Position numbers and translations under genes: made by a program. From positions 1-64,000 of the forward strand of contig NZ_JABZFL010000074.1 of assembly GCF_014237455.1 (NCBI RefSeq): DNA of 64,000 nucleotides, written 5' to 3'. Source of the stretch: Desulfobacula sp. Its GTDB lineage: Bacteria > Desulfobacterota > Desulfobacteria > Desulfobacterales > Desulfobacteraceae. Below, piece by piece: positions 51,442 through 61,032 of the stretch. Position 1 is the stretch's first letter, and the number at the start of each line of letters is the position of its first letter. The notes beneath the pieces were generated by a model that was given only the letters and a program-made list of their open reading frames with translations, was not told the DNA's origin and did no database searches.

Positions 51442-51774
51442 ATGGTAAATAAAGAAATTAAAACGGTTTTGGATGATATAAGGTCTTTGAAAAAAAAGGT
51501 TCAGATTCGGAAAGCCAATGCCGACCACCCTGCAAAAAAAGAGTTGGAAGATGTTTACATTATCCTCGACGACCTCGAAGATGACCTGACATTCAGCGAG
51601 TTGGAAAAGAAAGTTGAGAATATTGAAAGATCTTCAAAAAAACTAAAATCGGTCATTAAAAAGGCCAAAGAAAAGTCGGATGATATAGATGACATCGTTC
51701 GAAAAATAGACAAAATTACTGATGTCCTTGATAAGATAGCTGACATAGCTGGGAAAGGTGCTTCTATTGTATAG
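51442..51774 (+). CDS. Small coiled-coil protein of unknown function
   Basis: 110 residues, nearly all charged helix with heptad-like spacing (DLTFSELEKKVENIERSSKKLK). The C-terminal end is a hydrophobic segment (VLDKIADIAGKGASIV). The ATG has a strong AGGAGGG ribosome site. It follows a lipoprotein gene and ends in a strong terminator. No family recognised; a partner role for the lipoprotein is guesswork. Confidence 0.6.
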   Translation: MVNKEIKTVLDDIRSLKKKVQIRKANADHPAKKELEDVYIILDDLEDDLTFSELEKKVENIERSSKKLKSVIKKAKEKSDDIDDIVRKIDKITDVLDKIADIAGKGASIV

Positions 51775-51788
51775 AAATTTAATCTGAC

Positions 51789-51817
51789 AAATGGGAGATT
51801 TTCGGATCTCCCATTTT
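51789..51817 (+). terminator. Rho-independent terminator
   Basis: AAATGGGAGAT pairs with ATCTCCCATTTT around TTTCGG. It closes the lipoprotein/coiled-coil unit. Confidence 0.8.
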
Positions 51818-51915
51818 CACACCGGGGCAAAATGTGAATGAGTGATGAAATCGTTAAGCGTTGACTACTGGCTAAAATCTGGATCAATAAATTATTAAAA
51901 AAAACAACGGATGTA

Positions 51916-51971
51916 TAGACAAAGTCAACACCATTTCAGAATGAGTATCGGTATATTTTTTCTCCAATAAA
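51916..51971 (+). repeat. Imperfect direct repeat, copy B
   Basis: 56 bp (TAGACAAAGTCAACACCAT... to CTCCAATAAA) corresponding to 44688-44745. Just downstream, TTTTTTCCGCAATAAA echoes its last part, as if the end of a mobile element carried several short repeats. The gap 51818-52293 holds this, a promoter, and nothing else recognised. Confidence 0.65.
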
Positions 51972-52153
51972 GGTTATTTTGACATTTTTTCCGCAATAAA
52001 TTATATTTTCACAAAAGTTGATTTGCTGAAATGCTTCGAAGGTCATTAAAAATGTTGATACGGAATACTTAAACCATGTTTTGAATTTGTATGGTCATTC
52101 GAATTTATAGAATATGCGGGGATGTGCACCGAGATTCCAATTTGATGATATTA

Positions 52154-52183
52154 TTGACAACTTCTTCATTCCTAAACTATAGT
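52154..52183 (+). promoter_or_regulatory. Promoter of the HEPN/radical SAM operon
   Basis: TTGACA (52154-52159), 18 bp, TATAGT (52178-52183), about 110 bp upstream of the first gene, leaving a leader of about 100 nt. Confidence 0.55.
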
Positions 52184-52293
52184 CAACCCAATTAAAAGGA
52201 TTGGGGATATAAATGCAGTTCCTATAACCCAGCCTTGCTCACTCTGCATTGTTTGTTGTGGAGTAAAGACAGAGAACCTGGAGATATAAAAAG

Positions 52294-53301
52294 ATGTCTA
52301 ACCCCATTGATATACGCACAAATGCAATGCTTTGCTTGAATTTTGGTTATGGAAGTTTAATTCGAGCAAAGACAACAATCGACTACAGGAATTCGATAGT
52401 ATCAGTGCATAATGGAGTTGAGTTGCTTATGAAAATATATCTAATGGAAAAAAACAGAGCATTGATATACCAAAAAATAAATTACACATCTCTTTTAATT
52501 GACAGAACTGATACAGTGAATAAAATTACCATAGATTCAAACACTATAAACTATGCAGAATGCCAAACTAGACTGTCTAATTTTTCCAAATTACCTGAAC
52601 AATATTCAGTACATCTAAAGAAGCTAAACCATTTTAGGAATAAGTGCGTTCATTTCGAATACCAGATTAGCCACAGAAAGTTAAAGATCTTACTGATTGT
52701 TCATATTTTTGAATATATAAGTGTACTGATAAAAGAGATGGGTCTCGAAATCGATTTGTTTCTCAAGGCAGGAATTGTAGCCTCATTAAGCAGGTTCAAA
52801 GAGTCGATAGACAGCCAAACAAAAAGTAGTTTTTACGAGAAAGTCGAGATTGCAAAAAATCACTATTTCGAAGATCTTACACCTCAAGAGCGAGACCAGA
52901 AGAAAAACACCGAAGATTATATTGTAAGAAGTATAGATAAAATTGTGGCCTGCCCATCATGCCAACAAAAAGCCATACTAAAGAGAAAAGTACAACGGCA
53001 AAGGGAACGGGGTGTTGAGTTCATAATCACAAAAAGTAGATTGATCCTTGAAGAACTGGCTTGCCACTACTGTGGCTTAAATATAACTGAATACGAAGAA
53101 CTAATATTTAAGTTTGCGATAGAAGAAGTATCTCTACCCGATAAAAGGCTGCGCTTAAGCTACCCAAATGATGATTATCCATATGATGATTGCCCAAATG
53201 ATGATTATCCATATGATGATTGCCCAGATGATGATTGCCCAGATGATGATTGCCCAGATGATGATTGCCCAGATGATTGCCCAGATGATTGCCCAAAATA
53301 A
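52294..53301 (+). CDS. HEPN-like zinc-ribbon protein with C-terminal (C/Y)PxDD repeat tail
   Basis: 335 residues. The N-terminal half is helical and contains LNHFRNKCVHFEY with Arg115-x4-His120, the Rx4-6H signature of HEPN ribonucleases. A zinc ribbon uses Cys220-x2-Cys223 and Cys257-x2-Cys260. From Tyr290 to the end the protein is a tandem repeat of five residues, first YPNDD/YPYDD/CPNDD, then CPDDD three times, then two CPDD units and CPK. Seven Cys (300, 310, 315, 320, 325, 329, 333) lie in the tail. Such a tail has no known enzymatic role, but looks like a substrate for post-translational modification. A radical SAM gene follows 36 bp downstream on the same transcript. I know no family with this combination. 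Confidence 0.7.
   Translation: MSNPIDIRTNAMLCLNFGYGSLIRAKTTIDYRNSIVSVHNGVELLMKIYLMEKNRALIYQKINYTSLLIDRTDTVNKITIDSNTINYAECQTRLSNFSKLPEQYSVHLKKLNHFRNKCVHFEYQISHRKLKILLIVHIFEYISVLIKEMGLEIDLFLKAGIVASLSRFKESIDSQTKSSFYEKVEIAKNHYFEDLTPQERDQKKNTEDYIVRSIDKIVACPSCQQKAILKRKVQRQRERGVEFIITKSRLILEELACHYCGLNITEYEELIFKFAIEEVSLPDKRLRLSYPNDDYPYDDCPNDDYPYDDCPDDDCPDDDCPDDDCPDDCPDDCPK
53161..53298 (+). repeat. Tandem DNA repeat encoding the Cys-Pro-Asp tail
   Basis: A 15-bp unit (GATGATTGCCCAGAT and variants with TATCCATAT) is repeated, shortening to 12 bp near the end. All units keep the reading frame. Because units are 15 or 12 bp, gain or loss leaves the downstream frame unchanged. Confidence 0.85.
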
Positions 53302-53337
53302 TAATGAAAATTTTGAATTCTACATGGAGAGTGTTAC

Positions 53338-54222
53338 TTGCCTGCGTACATTGCGCCAACATATAGATGCAACTTGAAATGTGAGCAATGCTACTCCGCC
53401 AAGTATGCTTCAGAGTTCCCCTATGATTTAGACTGGCCAAACTTCATTGGTGTTTGCAAGTCTCTGATGTGGAGATATAATAGATTTTGCATTATTGGTG
53501 GAGAGCCTACTCAATGGAAGTTTATCAATGAGGCCATCTTAGTATTGAAGAATAAAAATAAGTATGTATCAGTTTTCACCAATGGTATAACACCGTTGGG
53601 AGCTTTTCCTAACAGCTTATTTATAAACGCTAGTTCGTTCTGGAGTGATACACTACAATCAATTTTTCTAAAAAATCTTCAAAAATATAAGCACAAATCT
53701 AGGATAGTCCTTCGTTTTAATATTGGAGAAGAATTTACAAAGCTTAACATTGAGGATGCTGTGTCGTTAGCATGCAAGTATGCAAATTCAGTGTCACTAT
53801 CGTGCCGGTTCCCTGCTAAACCAATGCCCAATATTGGCAATATTATATATGAACTAGTAACAAAATTGGCATCAAAATCAATCACGACTCGAATATCTAG
53901 AGCGACACCACTCTGCATCTTTAATTCGGAACAAATAAAAATTCTGGTAAAAACAAGCAGATTGAAGGGACATTGTAGTTTACCATCGAATTCTCTTTAT
54001 ATACATCCAGATGGACGAACTATACAACCGTGCCCGGAGCTTGATATAAGAGCAGATATCAAAACCCTTGACAATCTTTCCCCAAAAACTTTTTTTAGGA
54101 AAGATATAGAATTGAAGAAACGAAAACGCATTTCATCTTGTTTGAGTTGTAATCTTTTCAAGCATGGCCATTGTTGTGGTGGCTGCCTTGCTTATGATCT
54201 AATATCTGATGATATAGAATAG
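53338..54222 (+). CDS. Radical SAM protein with SPASM-like C-terminal Cys cluster
   Basis: 294 residues from a TTG at 53338, with GGAGAG at about 8 bp; there is no in-frame ATG upstream before a stop. The SAM-cluster motif is Cys11-x3-Cys15-x2-Cys18 (YRCNLKCEQCYS). IIGGEPTQWK is the SAM-binding GGE motif. The C-terminal region has CSLPSNSL and CPE, then SCLSCNLFKHGHCCGGC, as in SPASM domains that hold auxiliary [4Fe-4S] clusters. Such enzymes modify peptides (for example thioether formation in ranthipeptides/sactipeptides). With the preceding Cys/Asp-rich tail as the obvious partner, it is a candidate maturase. Confidence 0.78.
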   Translation: MPAYIAPTYRCNLKCEQCYSAKYASEFPYDLDWPNFIGVCKSLMWRYNRFCIIGGEPTQWKFINEAILVLKNKNKYVSVFTNGITPLGAFPNSLFINASSFWSDTLQSIFLKNLQKYKHKSRIVLRFNIGEEFTKLNIEDAVSLACKYANSVSLSCRFPAKPMPNIGNIIYELVTKLASKSITTRISRATPLCIFNSEQIKILVKTSRLKGHCSLPSNSLYIHPDGRTIQPCPELDIRADIKTLDNLSPKTFFRKDIELKKRKRISSCLSCNLFKHGHCCGGCLAYDLISDDIE

Positions 54223-54501
54223 TTATCCCTCGCAAAGTCCGGTATTTGGGACAATTTCGAACTCAAACTTTGATTCAACTATATTTCCAGACAAATTCCA
54301 TTAATTTTATATCCTTGCAGTGTTCTTTATAAAAAATTTAAGTGAGCAATTCTGGCTATAGTTCTGGCTTTTCAAAATTCAAAAAGTACCCCGGACTATT
54401 CCCTGAATGAATTTTTGACAAAAAATTGTTATTCAGCCATTTTGACAGCCTTGGCATTTCCGCCAAATACCCGAGTCGGGAAATCTGAATCATCCCTCTA
54501 T

Positions 54502-55425
54502 TCAGGATGTTTTAAACAGATCTGTACTCAGATATCTTTCCCCTGTATCCGGGATGATAAACACAATTGTTTTGCCTTTATTCTCTGGACGAGATGCAAT
54601 GGTTTTTGCGGCATGAAATGCTGCACCCGATGAAATACCGCATAGGATTCCTTCCTGTTTGGCAAGATCCCTTGCTCCCTTAAGGGCCTCTTCGTTTTCA
54701 ATGGTAATGACTTCATCGAGGATATCCACGTTAAGATTTTTGGGAATGAAGCCTGCACCAATGCCCTGAATTTTGTGGGGACCCGGAGTTCCGCCGGAAA
54801 TGACGGGTGAAGCGGCAGGCTCTACTGCCACGGATTTGAGATCAGGATTTTTTTCTTTTAAAACTTCAGAAACCCCTGTGATGGTGCCGCCGGTGCCCAC
54901 GCCTGCTACAAAGATATCAACCTTTCCATGGGTATCATTCCAGATTTCCAATGCAGTGGTTTTTCGATGGATTTCAGGATTGGCTGGATTGGAAAACTGG
55001 TCGGGCATAAAGGAATTGGGCGTTTCTTTAACAATTTTCTTTGCCGCTTCAATGGCACCTTTCATCCCCTTTGACCCTTTGGTCAGAACAAGGGTTGCTC
55101 CCAGGTGTTCTAAAAGCTGCCGTCTTTCAATGCTCATGGTTTCCGGCATGGTTAAAATCAGTTTCAATCCTTTGACCCGGGTCACAAAGGCAAGGGCAAT
55201 GCCGGTATTGCCACTGGTCGGTTCAACAATGGTGGATTCCAAATTGATTTTTTTTGTTTCAAGGGCATCCTCAATCATGGCAAGACCGATCCGGTCTTTT
55301 ACACTGGAGGCCGGGTTAAAAAATTCAGGTTTTCCATATAGTTTTGTTCCTGTTTCCCTGCTGGCGGTTTTCAGGTAGACCAAAGGGGTGTTGCCGCAGG
55401 CCTTTGTAATGTCAGGCTTGTGCAT
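54502..55425 (-). CDS. cysK: Cysteine synthase (O-acetylserine sulfhydrylase)
   Basis: 307 residues. PLP Lys43 in [15 protein letters not shown]; the Ser/Thr loop [29 protein letters not shown] and the C-terminal [17 protein letters not shown] are all standard. It makes cysteine from O-acetylserine and sulfide, which a sulfate reducer has in abundance. It starts 14 bp inside the end of cysE, so the two are translationally coupled. Confidence 0.93.
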   Translation of the reverse strand: MHKPDITKACGNTPLVYLKTASRETGTKLYGKPEFFNPASSVKDRIGLAMIEDALETKKINLESTIVEPTSGNTGIALAFVTRVKGLKLILTMPETMSIERRQLLEHLGATLVLTKGSKGMKGAIEAAKKIVKETPNSFMPDQFSNPANPEIHRKTTALEIWNDTHGKVDIFVAGVGTGGTITGVSEVLKEKNPDLKSVAVEPAASPVISGGTPGPHKIQGIGAGFIPKNLNVDILDEVITIENEEALKGARDLAKQEGILCGISSGAAFHAAKTIASRPENKGKTIVFIIPDTGERYLSTDLFKTS

Positions 55426-56395
55426 GGCTCAAATCTTTCCGGGTTTTCTGGTATTTGTAAATAAGGTGCGGAGAGTCAATAAAGACTTTGGTGTCCGGCG
55501 GAATAGAATTGGTCAGCCAGACATTGCCGCCCACAACGGACCGGGCACCAATGGTGGTTTCTCCTCCCAGGATGGTGGCACCGGAATAGATGATGACATC
55601 ATCTTCAATGGTGGGATGGCGTTTGGCCCCCCGAAGTTTTTCTCCTGCGTCCGGGGGCAGAGACAATGCACCAATGGTAACATTTTGATAGATTCTGACA
55701 TTATTGCCGATGATACTGGTTTCACCCACAACAACACCTGTTCCGTGATCAATGACAAATCTTTCTCCTATTTTTGCACCCGGATGAATGTCGATCCCGG
55801 TCAGGCTGTGGGCATGTTCCGTCATAATTCTTGGCAGTTGGGGAACCCCCAGATTGGAAAGAATATGAGAGATTCTGTAAACCGTGATGGCATATAATCC
55901 GGGATAGGAAAAAATGACTTCATCATGACTTTTTGCAGCAGGATCACCATCGTAGGCGGCTTTTACATCTTTGGCCAGAGAAATGCGAATATCCGGAATG
56001 GACTGGATGATTTCCAAAGCAATGGAATTCCCGCTTTTTTCACATTCAGCGCATGCCTGACCATATCGCAGACAGTCATGTCTCAGCACATGAATGATCT
56101 GTTCTGACAGGATATCATACAATAATGAAACTGCCTGGCCCATATTGTAAACAAGGTTTGCCCCGTCAATTTTCTCACGGGAAAAGTAGCCGGGAAAAAG
56201 AATTTCTCTGAATTTATCAATCATTTCTTTTACGCTTGTTGAAAAATGAATCGGTTCATCTCCTATATGGGCAAAGCACCTCTTATCATCCATAGATGCA
56301 AGAATAGCATTGATAGCATGTGGTAATTCTTTGCGATACTCAGAAGCATTGTCTCTTTCGGTTCGGCAGGCGTTATTTATAATAAAATCATCCAT
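55412..56395 (-). CDS. cysE: Serine O-acetyltransferase
   Basis: 327 residues. A helical N-terminal domain is followed by the left-handed beta-helix with hexapeptide repeats ([20 protein letters not shown] and so on) containing the catalytic Asp-His pair. The N-terminal region is longer than in E. coli CysE, similar to the EpsC-like forms. It provides O-acetylserine for CysK. It lies 5 bp after the regulator gene, so the order is regulator-cysE-cysK. Confidence 0.93.
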   Translation of the reverse strand: MDDFIINNACRTERDNASEYRKELPHAINAILASMDDKRCFAHIGDEPIHFSTSVKEMIDKFREILFPGYFSREKIDGANLVYNMGQAVSLLYDILSEQIIHVLRHDCLRYGQACAECEKSGNSIALEIIQSIPDIRISLAKDVKAAYDGDPAAKSHDEVIFSYPGLYAITVYRISHILSNLGVPQLPRIMTEHAHSLTGIDIHPGAKIGERFVIDHGTGVVVGETSIIGNNVRIYQNVTIGALSLPPDAGEKLRGAKRHPTIEDDVIIYSGATILGGETTIGARSVVGGNVWLTNSIPPDTKVFIDSPHLIYKYQKTRKDLSHAQA

Positions 56396-56400
56396 TGGTT

Positions 56401-56796
56401 TTAAATTCCTTTTTTTGCTTCAAAAAAATGTATAAACACTTTGCAGGCTCGGCATTCTTCCATTTTGTCCTCCCATGACTTGTGGGCTTCTCCACTGCAT
56501 TTGGTTCCGTTGATAAACCAGCACAGATCGCCGGATTTAAATTCCCAGGCCGGGCATTTTTTAAGCCTTTTATCAGGACATTTCCGTAGATCCCAGCATT
56601 TATCCGAAGGTTTGCCATTGTCCAGGATTACCCGGGAAAGCAGGAAAAGTAATTGCCGTTCAACATGATGAGGTATTTTGCGCCAGCCTTGTTCATAACT
56701 GTGAATTGCCTTGATAGAGACTCCAAGAAGCTGTGCCAGCTCTTTTTGTGTTTTATTCAGTTTGGCTCGGATGTCTTTGAATTTATTGCTTTTCAT
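56401..56796 (-). CDS. XRE-type regulator with Cys-rich C-terminal domain
   Basis: 131 residues. An N-terminal helix-turn-helix (KDIRAKLNKTQKELAQLLGVSIKAIHSYEQGWRKIP) is joined to a Cys-rich region from about residue 65: CWDLRKCPDKRLKKCPAWEF, then DLCWFINGTKC and CRACKVF. The CPxxxxxxCPAW arrangement recurs in a family of small regulators of sulfate reducers. The Cys set could bind an Fe-S cluster or zinc, making the protein a redox, sulfide or cysteine sensor controlling cysE-cysK. First gene of that operon. Confidence 0.8.
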   Translation of the reverse strand: MKSNKFKDIRAKLNKTQKELAQLLGVSIKAIHSYEQGWRKIPHHVERQLLFLLSRVILDNGKPSDKCWDLRKCPDKRLKKCPAWEFKSGDLCWFINGTKCSGEAHKSWEDKMEECRACKVFIHFFEAKKGI

Positions 56797-56849
56797 TAGT
56801 GCACTTTTTTAAGTTAAAGGGTTATTTGTCATCTTGACTTATTTTTCTA

Positions 56850-56878
56850 AACATATACCACAGAGTGGGGGTTGTCAA
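56850..56878 (-). promoter_or_regulatory. Promoter/operator of the cys regulator operon
   Basis: Minus strand: TTGACA (56878-56873), 17 bp, TATGTT (56855-56850). In the spacer is CCACTCTGTGG, a palindrome (56868-56858 on the minus strand). CCACTCTGT is shared with the nifU promoter (41206-41233), followed in both cases by GTAT/TATGTT. Confidence 0.6.
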
Positions 56879-57000
56879 TGAGAAAACCGTGCATCCAAAG
56901 GATAGACAGATACAAAAATAATTGAGAGGCGGTTGCTTGACGCCATCTTTTTTTGCATTACTTTATGTAATAAATTATAAAAAATAATGAAAGGTGTTTT

Positions 57001-59592
57001 ATGGAACTCGATAAATTAACGCTTAAATCCCAGGAGCTCTTGCAGGCAGCCCATGATACGGCCCGGAAAAATGGCAACCAGGCCATTGAGCCGACCCATT
57101 TTTTAAAGGCCATGATAGAGGATGATCAGGGAATTGTCCTGTCCATATTAAAAAAGATCGGTGTCCAGGTTGGTGTTCTGAAAAAAAATATCCAGACATC
57201 TATTGAGAAACTCGTCAAGGTGTCGGGGACCGCCAGTATTTATCTCTCGCAGGACAGTAAAAAAGTGTTGGATCATTCGTTTTTGGAAGCTGGAAAAATG
57301 AAGGATCAGTACGTGAGCCTTGAGCATATCATTTTGTCCCTTACCACAATGAAAGGAGAGGCCTTTAATATACTGAAACAAAATGGTGTCACTCGGGAAG
57401 CAATTCTGACCGTGTTAAAGGATATCCGGGGAAACCAGAGCGTGACAGACCAGAATCCCGAAGAAAAATACCAGGCCCTTGAAAAATTCGGACGAGATTT
57501 AACGATGCTTGCCCGGGAAGGCAAGCTTGATCCGGTCATTGGAAGGGACGAAGAAATCCGGCGAATTGTACAGGTCCTGTCAAGAAGACGGAAAAACAAT
57601 CCCGTACTCATAGGTGAACCCGGCGTCGGGAAAACTGCTATTGTAGAAGGCCTGGCCCAGAGAATTGTTGAAGGAGACGTATCTGAAACCTTAAAAAACA
57701 GGCGGGTGATAGCCCTTGATATGGGGGCGCTGCTTGCCGGAGCCAAGTTCCGGGGTGAGTTTGAAGAACGGCTCAAAACTGTATTAAAAGAGGTGGAAGC
57801 AGCCCAGGGTGAAGTGGTGCTTTTTATCGATGAGCTGCATACCGTGGTCGGTGCCGGGGCAGCAGAGGGGTCTGTGGATGCCTCCAATATGTTAAAGCCT
57901 GCCTTAGCCCGTGGAACCCTGAGATGTGTTGGCGCTACCACACTGAACGAATATCGAAAATATATTGAAAAGGACGCTGCTCTTGAAAGGCGCTTTCAGC
58001 AGGTTTTTGCAAAAGAGCCCACTGTAGAAGATACCATCTCTATATTAAGAGGGTTGAAAGAAAAATATGCGGTTCACCATGGGATAAGGATAAAAGACTC
58101 TGCCCTTGTAGCGGCTGCCACCCTGTCAAACCGATATATTGCAGACCGGTTTCTCCCGGATAAGGCGGTGGATCTGATTGACGAATGTGCGTCCCGGCTG
58201 AGGATAGAGATTGACTCCATGCCAAGGGCAATTGATGAGATCTTAAGAAAAATCACCCAGGCCCAGATCGAACAACAGGCCCTGCTCAAGGAAAAAGACA
58301 AGGCATCTAAAGAGCGGCTTGGAAAACTTGAAATGGATATCGCGGCTATGAAAGAGGAGGTTGAGCCGTTAAAATTTCATTGGGACAGTGAAAAACAGCT
58401 TATTCAGGTGATCAGTGGTATCAGAGAGGATATTGACCGATTTCAGACGGAGGCTCATGTGGCAGAGCGCAATGGAGATCTTGAAAGGGTGGCCCAGATC
58501 AGATACGGAACTATCGAACAATTACAAAAAGACCTTGAAGTCAAAAAACAGACCTTAAATGATCTTCAGCAGGACAAAAGAATGCTTAAAGAAGATGTGG
58601 AAGCATCTGATGTGGCAGAAGTTGTTTCAGCCTGGACAGGGATTCCAGTGTCTAAAATGCTCAAGGGGGAGCAGGAAAAACTGATCCGGATGGAAGATGC
58701 AATTAAAAAAAGGGTGATTGGTCAGCAAAAAGCCATTGATGCTGTATCCAATGCAGTAAGACGTGCCAGATCAGGACTTGCGCCGGAAGACCGCCCCATC
58801 GGCACCTTTATTTTCATGGGGCCGACAGGGGTTGGGAAGACTGAACTTGCTAAATCCCTTGCCCAATTTATCTTTGACAGTGATGAGAATATGATCCGGG
58901 TGGACATGTCAGAATATATGGAAAAGCATTCTGTGGCCCGGCTCATTGGCGCACCCCCGGGATATGTGGGATATGATGAAGGAGGGTTTTTGACAGAGGC
59001 CGTGAGAAGACGTCCTTACTCGGTGATTCTGTTTGATGAGATTGAGAAAGCGCATCAGGATGTATTCAATGTTCTTCTACAGGTCCTGGATGACGGAAGG
59101 ATGACAGACGGGCACGGCAGGACTGTGGATTTTCGAAACACCATTATCATTATGACATCCAATGTGGGTTCCCGGTTTTTGCAGGAGGCAGGGATAAACA
59201 GCAGACTTGAGGATGCCGATATTCAGCAGGGGATTGCCCATGCATTGAAAGAGGCGTTCAGGCTGGAATTCTTAAACCGGATTGATGAAATCATTACGTT
59301 TCATACTTTGACAATGGAGGATATAAAACAGATTGCCGCCATTCAGATTGAAAAGCTTAATCAACGGCTGAAATCCCGCAACCTGAAGATCCATTTGGAT
59401 GATTCTGCAATGGAGCACCTGGCAAAAAAAGGATATGATCCGACCTTTGGCGCACGCCCTTTAAAACGACTTATTCAGCAGGAGATCGAAAATCCCTTGT
59501 CTATGGTGATCCTTAAAGGAGAATTCAGCCAGGATGAGATCATCGAGTTCAGTTTTGATGAAAATGGAAAAAGTTTGAAATTACACGGCTAA
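57001..59592 (+). CDS. clpB: Disaggregase chaperone ClpB
   Basis: 863 residues, the normal ClpB length. N-terminal Clp repeats (about 1-150), first AAA+ domain with Walker [15 protein letters not shown] and Walker [12 protein letters not shown], middle coiled-coil domain (about 410-530) that distinguishes ClpB from ClpA/C, second AAA+ domain with [14 protein letters not shown] and a Walker [11 protein letters not shown], and a C-terminal D2-small domain. No IGF/IGL loop for ClpP. The ATG is at 57001. The upstream region shows no CIRCE element; a weak TTGACG-N16-TACTTT pair is present about 60 bp upstream. Confidence 0.95.
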   Translation: MELDKLTLKSQELLQAAHDTARKNGNQAIEPTHFLKAMIEDDQGIVLSILKKIGVQVGVLKKNIQTSIEKLVKVSGTASIYLSQDSKKVLDHSFLEAGKMKDQYVSLEHIILSLTTMKGEAFNILKQNGVTREAILTVLKDIRGNQSVTDQNPEEKYQALEKFGRDLTMLAREGKLDPVIGRDEEIRRIVQVLSRRRKNNPVLIGEPGVGKTAIVEGLAQRIVEGDVSETLKNRRVIALDMGALLAGAKFRGEFEERLKTVLKEVEAAQGEVVLFIDELHTVVGAGAAEGSVDASNMLKPALARGTLRCVGATTLNEYRKYIEKDAALERRFQQVFAKEPTVEDTISILRGLKEKYAVHHGIRIKDSALVAAATLSNRYIADRFLPDKAVDLIDECASRLRIEIDSMPRAIDEILRKITQAQIEQQALLKEKDKASKERLGKLEMDIAAMKEEVEPLKFHWDSEKQLIQVISGIREDIDRFQTEAHVAERNGDLERVAQIRYGTIEQLQKDLEVKKQTLNDLQQDKRMLKEDVEASDVAEVVSAWTGIPVSKMLKGEQEKLIRMEDAIKKRVIGQQKAIDAVSNAVRRARSGLAPEDRPIGTFIFMGPTGVGKTELAKSLAQFIFDSDENMIRVDMSEYMEKHSVARLIGAPPGYVGYDEGGFLTEAVRRRPYSVILFDEIEKAHQDVFNVLLQVLDDGRMTDGHGRTVDFRNTIIIMTSNVGSRFLQEAGINSRLEDADIQQGIAHALKEAFRLEFLNRIDEIITFHTLTMEDIKQIAAIQIEKLNQRLKSRNLKIHLDDSAMEHLAKKGYDPTFGARPLKRLIQQEIENPLSMVILKGEFSQDEIIEFSFDENGKSLKLHG

Positions 59593-60974
59593 AATTGATC
59601 CACATAATTTTTTATTTCTTCATTCCGGGTAAGGAATCTGTAAAGCGTTGCTCTTCCTACACCTAAGAGTCTCGCAGCCTTGGATTTGTTACCGCCGGTT
59701 TTTTTGATGGCAGCCTTAACCGATTCAATGTCAAGTTTTCCCCTGGCAGGAATGATATCCTGTGGCTCAGGTCTGTCTGAGAACCGAAAGCTAACATCTT
59801 TGTCCCGGATGATTTCCATGGGTAGATCCGATGGCAGTATTTTGCCCCCCCGGGATCGCACCACGGAAAACTGGATCACATTTTTTAATTCCCTGACATT
59901 TCCCGGCCAATGGTAATCGAGCATCATATCAAGCGTCTCACCGGCAAGTTGCGGAACAGCATTTGGGCTTTCCTGTTCAGCCTGTTTTAAAAAAAGGGCA
60001 GCCAAAAGGGGGATATCACTTTTGCGCTGTCTTAAAGGCGGTAGATGGATGGGAATCACATTAAGCCTGTAAAAAAGGTCTTCTCTGAATCTGCCGGCCA
60101 TGACTTCTTCTTTAAGATTTTTATTGGTGGCACTGATGATCCTGACCTCCACAGAGATTTTTTTTTCACCACCGACTTTTTCAAAAGAACCTTCCTGTAA
60201 AAATCTTAACAATTTCACCTGGGTTTTTAAGGGCAGTTCAGCCACTTCATCCAGAAAGAGGGTTCCCTTGTGGGCCAGTTCAAACCTTCCTTTCCTCTCT
60301 TTGATAGCGCCTGAAAAGGCCCCTTTGACATGACCAAATAATTCACTTTCCACAATTCCTTCAGGAAGGGCACCGCAATTTACAGGCACAAAAGCACCGC
60401 TACCATAGGAACTGATATCATGAATGGCATAGGCCACCCGCTCTTTTCCCGTGCCGGTGGCACCGGATACATTGACCGGATAATTGTACAGGGCAACATC
60501 CCTGATTTGTCTGAAAACATCCTGCATGGATTCGTGTTTGCCAATAATGTCTGCAAAATTTGAAAGGGTTTCAGCTTTTAAAGACAGGTTAAAGGATTCA
60601 GTCATATCTCTGAAGGATGCAAGCACTCCCTTAAATATATTATCGTGGCTGATAATGGCGGAGACAGTCATTTCAAGCTGACGGGCGGAACCGTCTTTTG
60701 TAACAATGTTCAATGGATATTCTTTTGAACCAAAAGAAAAATCCGGTATACCGTCGCAAAAAGAACATTTTTCTCCACAGAAAGGTGCCTGGAAAACCGT
60801 ATGACAATCTTTCCCAATAACCTCTTTTTTTAGATATCCGGTAATTTTTTCCGCTTCTTTATTAAAAACCGTAATAATTCTTTCAGGAGTATGGACAATA
60901 ATTCCTAATTTTAAGCTGTCCAGAACAAGATTGAGATTGTCATGGTCAAGTATGGGCTGTATCAAGTCGGTCAT
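59589..60974 (-). CDS. Sigma-54-dependent activator with PAS domain
   Basis: 461 residues: PAS domain (about 15-130), AAA+ domain with Walker [15 protein letters not shown], the sigma-54-contact loop [21 protein letters not shown] (GAFSGA, the Ser variant of GAFTGA), and a Fis-type helix-turn-helix ([21 protein letters not shown]). In the PAS domain Cys57, Cys66, Cys70 and Cys73 (FCGEKCSFC) form a possible metal or Fe-S site, so it may sense redox. Its 3' end overlaps clpB's by 4 bp on opposite strands. It is the only activator of this class here and a candidate regulator of the sigma-54 promoters at 28.5 and 37.5 kb. Confidence 0.92.
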   Translation of the reverse strand: MTDLIQPILDHDNLNLVLDSLKLGIIVHTPERIITVFNKEAEKITGYLKKEVIGKDCHTVFQAPFCGEKCSFCDGIPDFSFGSKEYPLNIVTKDGSARQLEMTVSAIISHDNIFKGVLASFRDMTESFNLSLKAETLSNFADIIGKHESMQDVFRQIRDVALYNYPVNVSGATGTGKERVAYAIHDISSYGSGAFVPVNCGALPEGIVESELFGHVKGAFSGAIKERKGRFELAHKGTLFLDEVAELPLKTQVKLLRFLQEGSFEKVGGEKKISVEVRIISATNKNLKEEVMAGRFREDLFYRLNVIPIHLPPLRQRKSDIPLLAALFLKQAEQESPNAVPQLAGETLDMMLDYHWPGNVRELKNVIQFSVVRSRGGKILPSDLPMEIIRDKDVSFRFSDRPEPQDIIPARGKLDIESVKAAIKKTGGNKSKAARLLGVGRATLYRFLTRNEEIKNYVDQF

Positions 60975-61032
60975 TGTGTTATTTCCCAGATATAAAAAAA
61001 TAATTATTTATTAGGGTCGCTTGGTTGGTAAA

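Noticed and set aside
53161..53298. Possible CRISPR array in the repeated stretch
   Set aside because: Units are 12-15 bp, contiguous, coding and without spacers.
53108..53440. Minus-strand open frame with HLGNHHLGNHH repeats
   Set aside because: It is the complement of the repeat tail of the HEPN-like gene; no ribosome site, no start context, and low-complexity composition.
56940..57000. Heat-shock control element (CIRCE or sigma-32) before clpB
   Set aside because: No inverted repeat of the CIRCE type and no clear sigma-32 -35/-10 pair could be seen.
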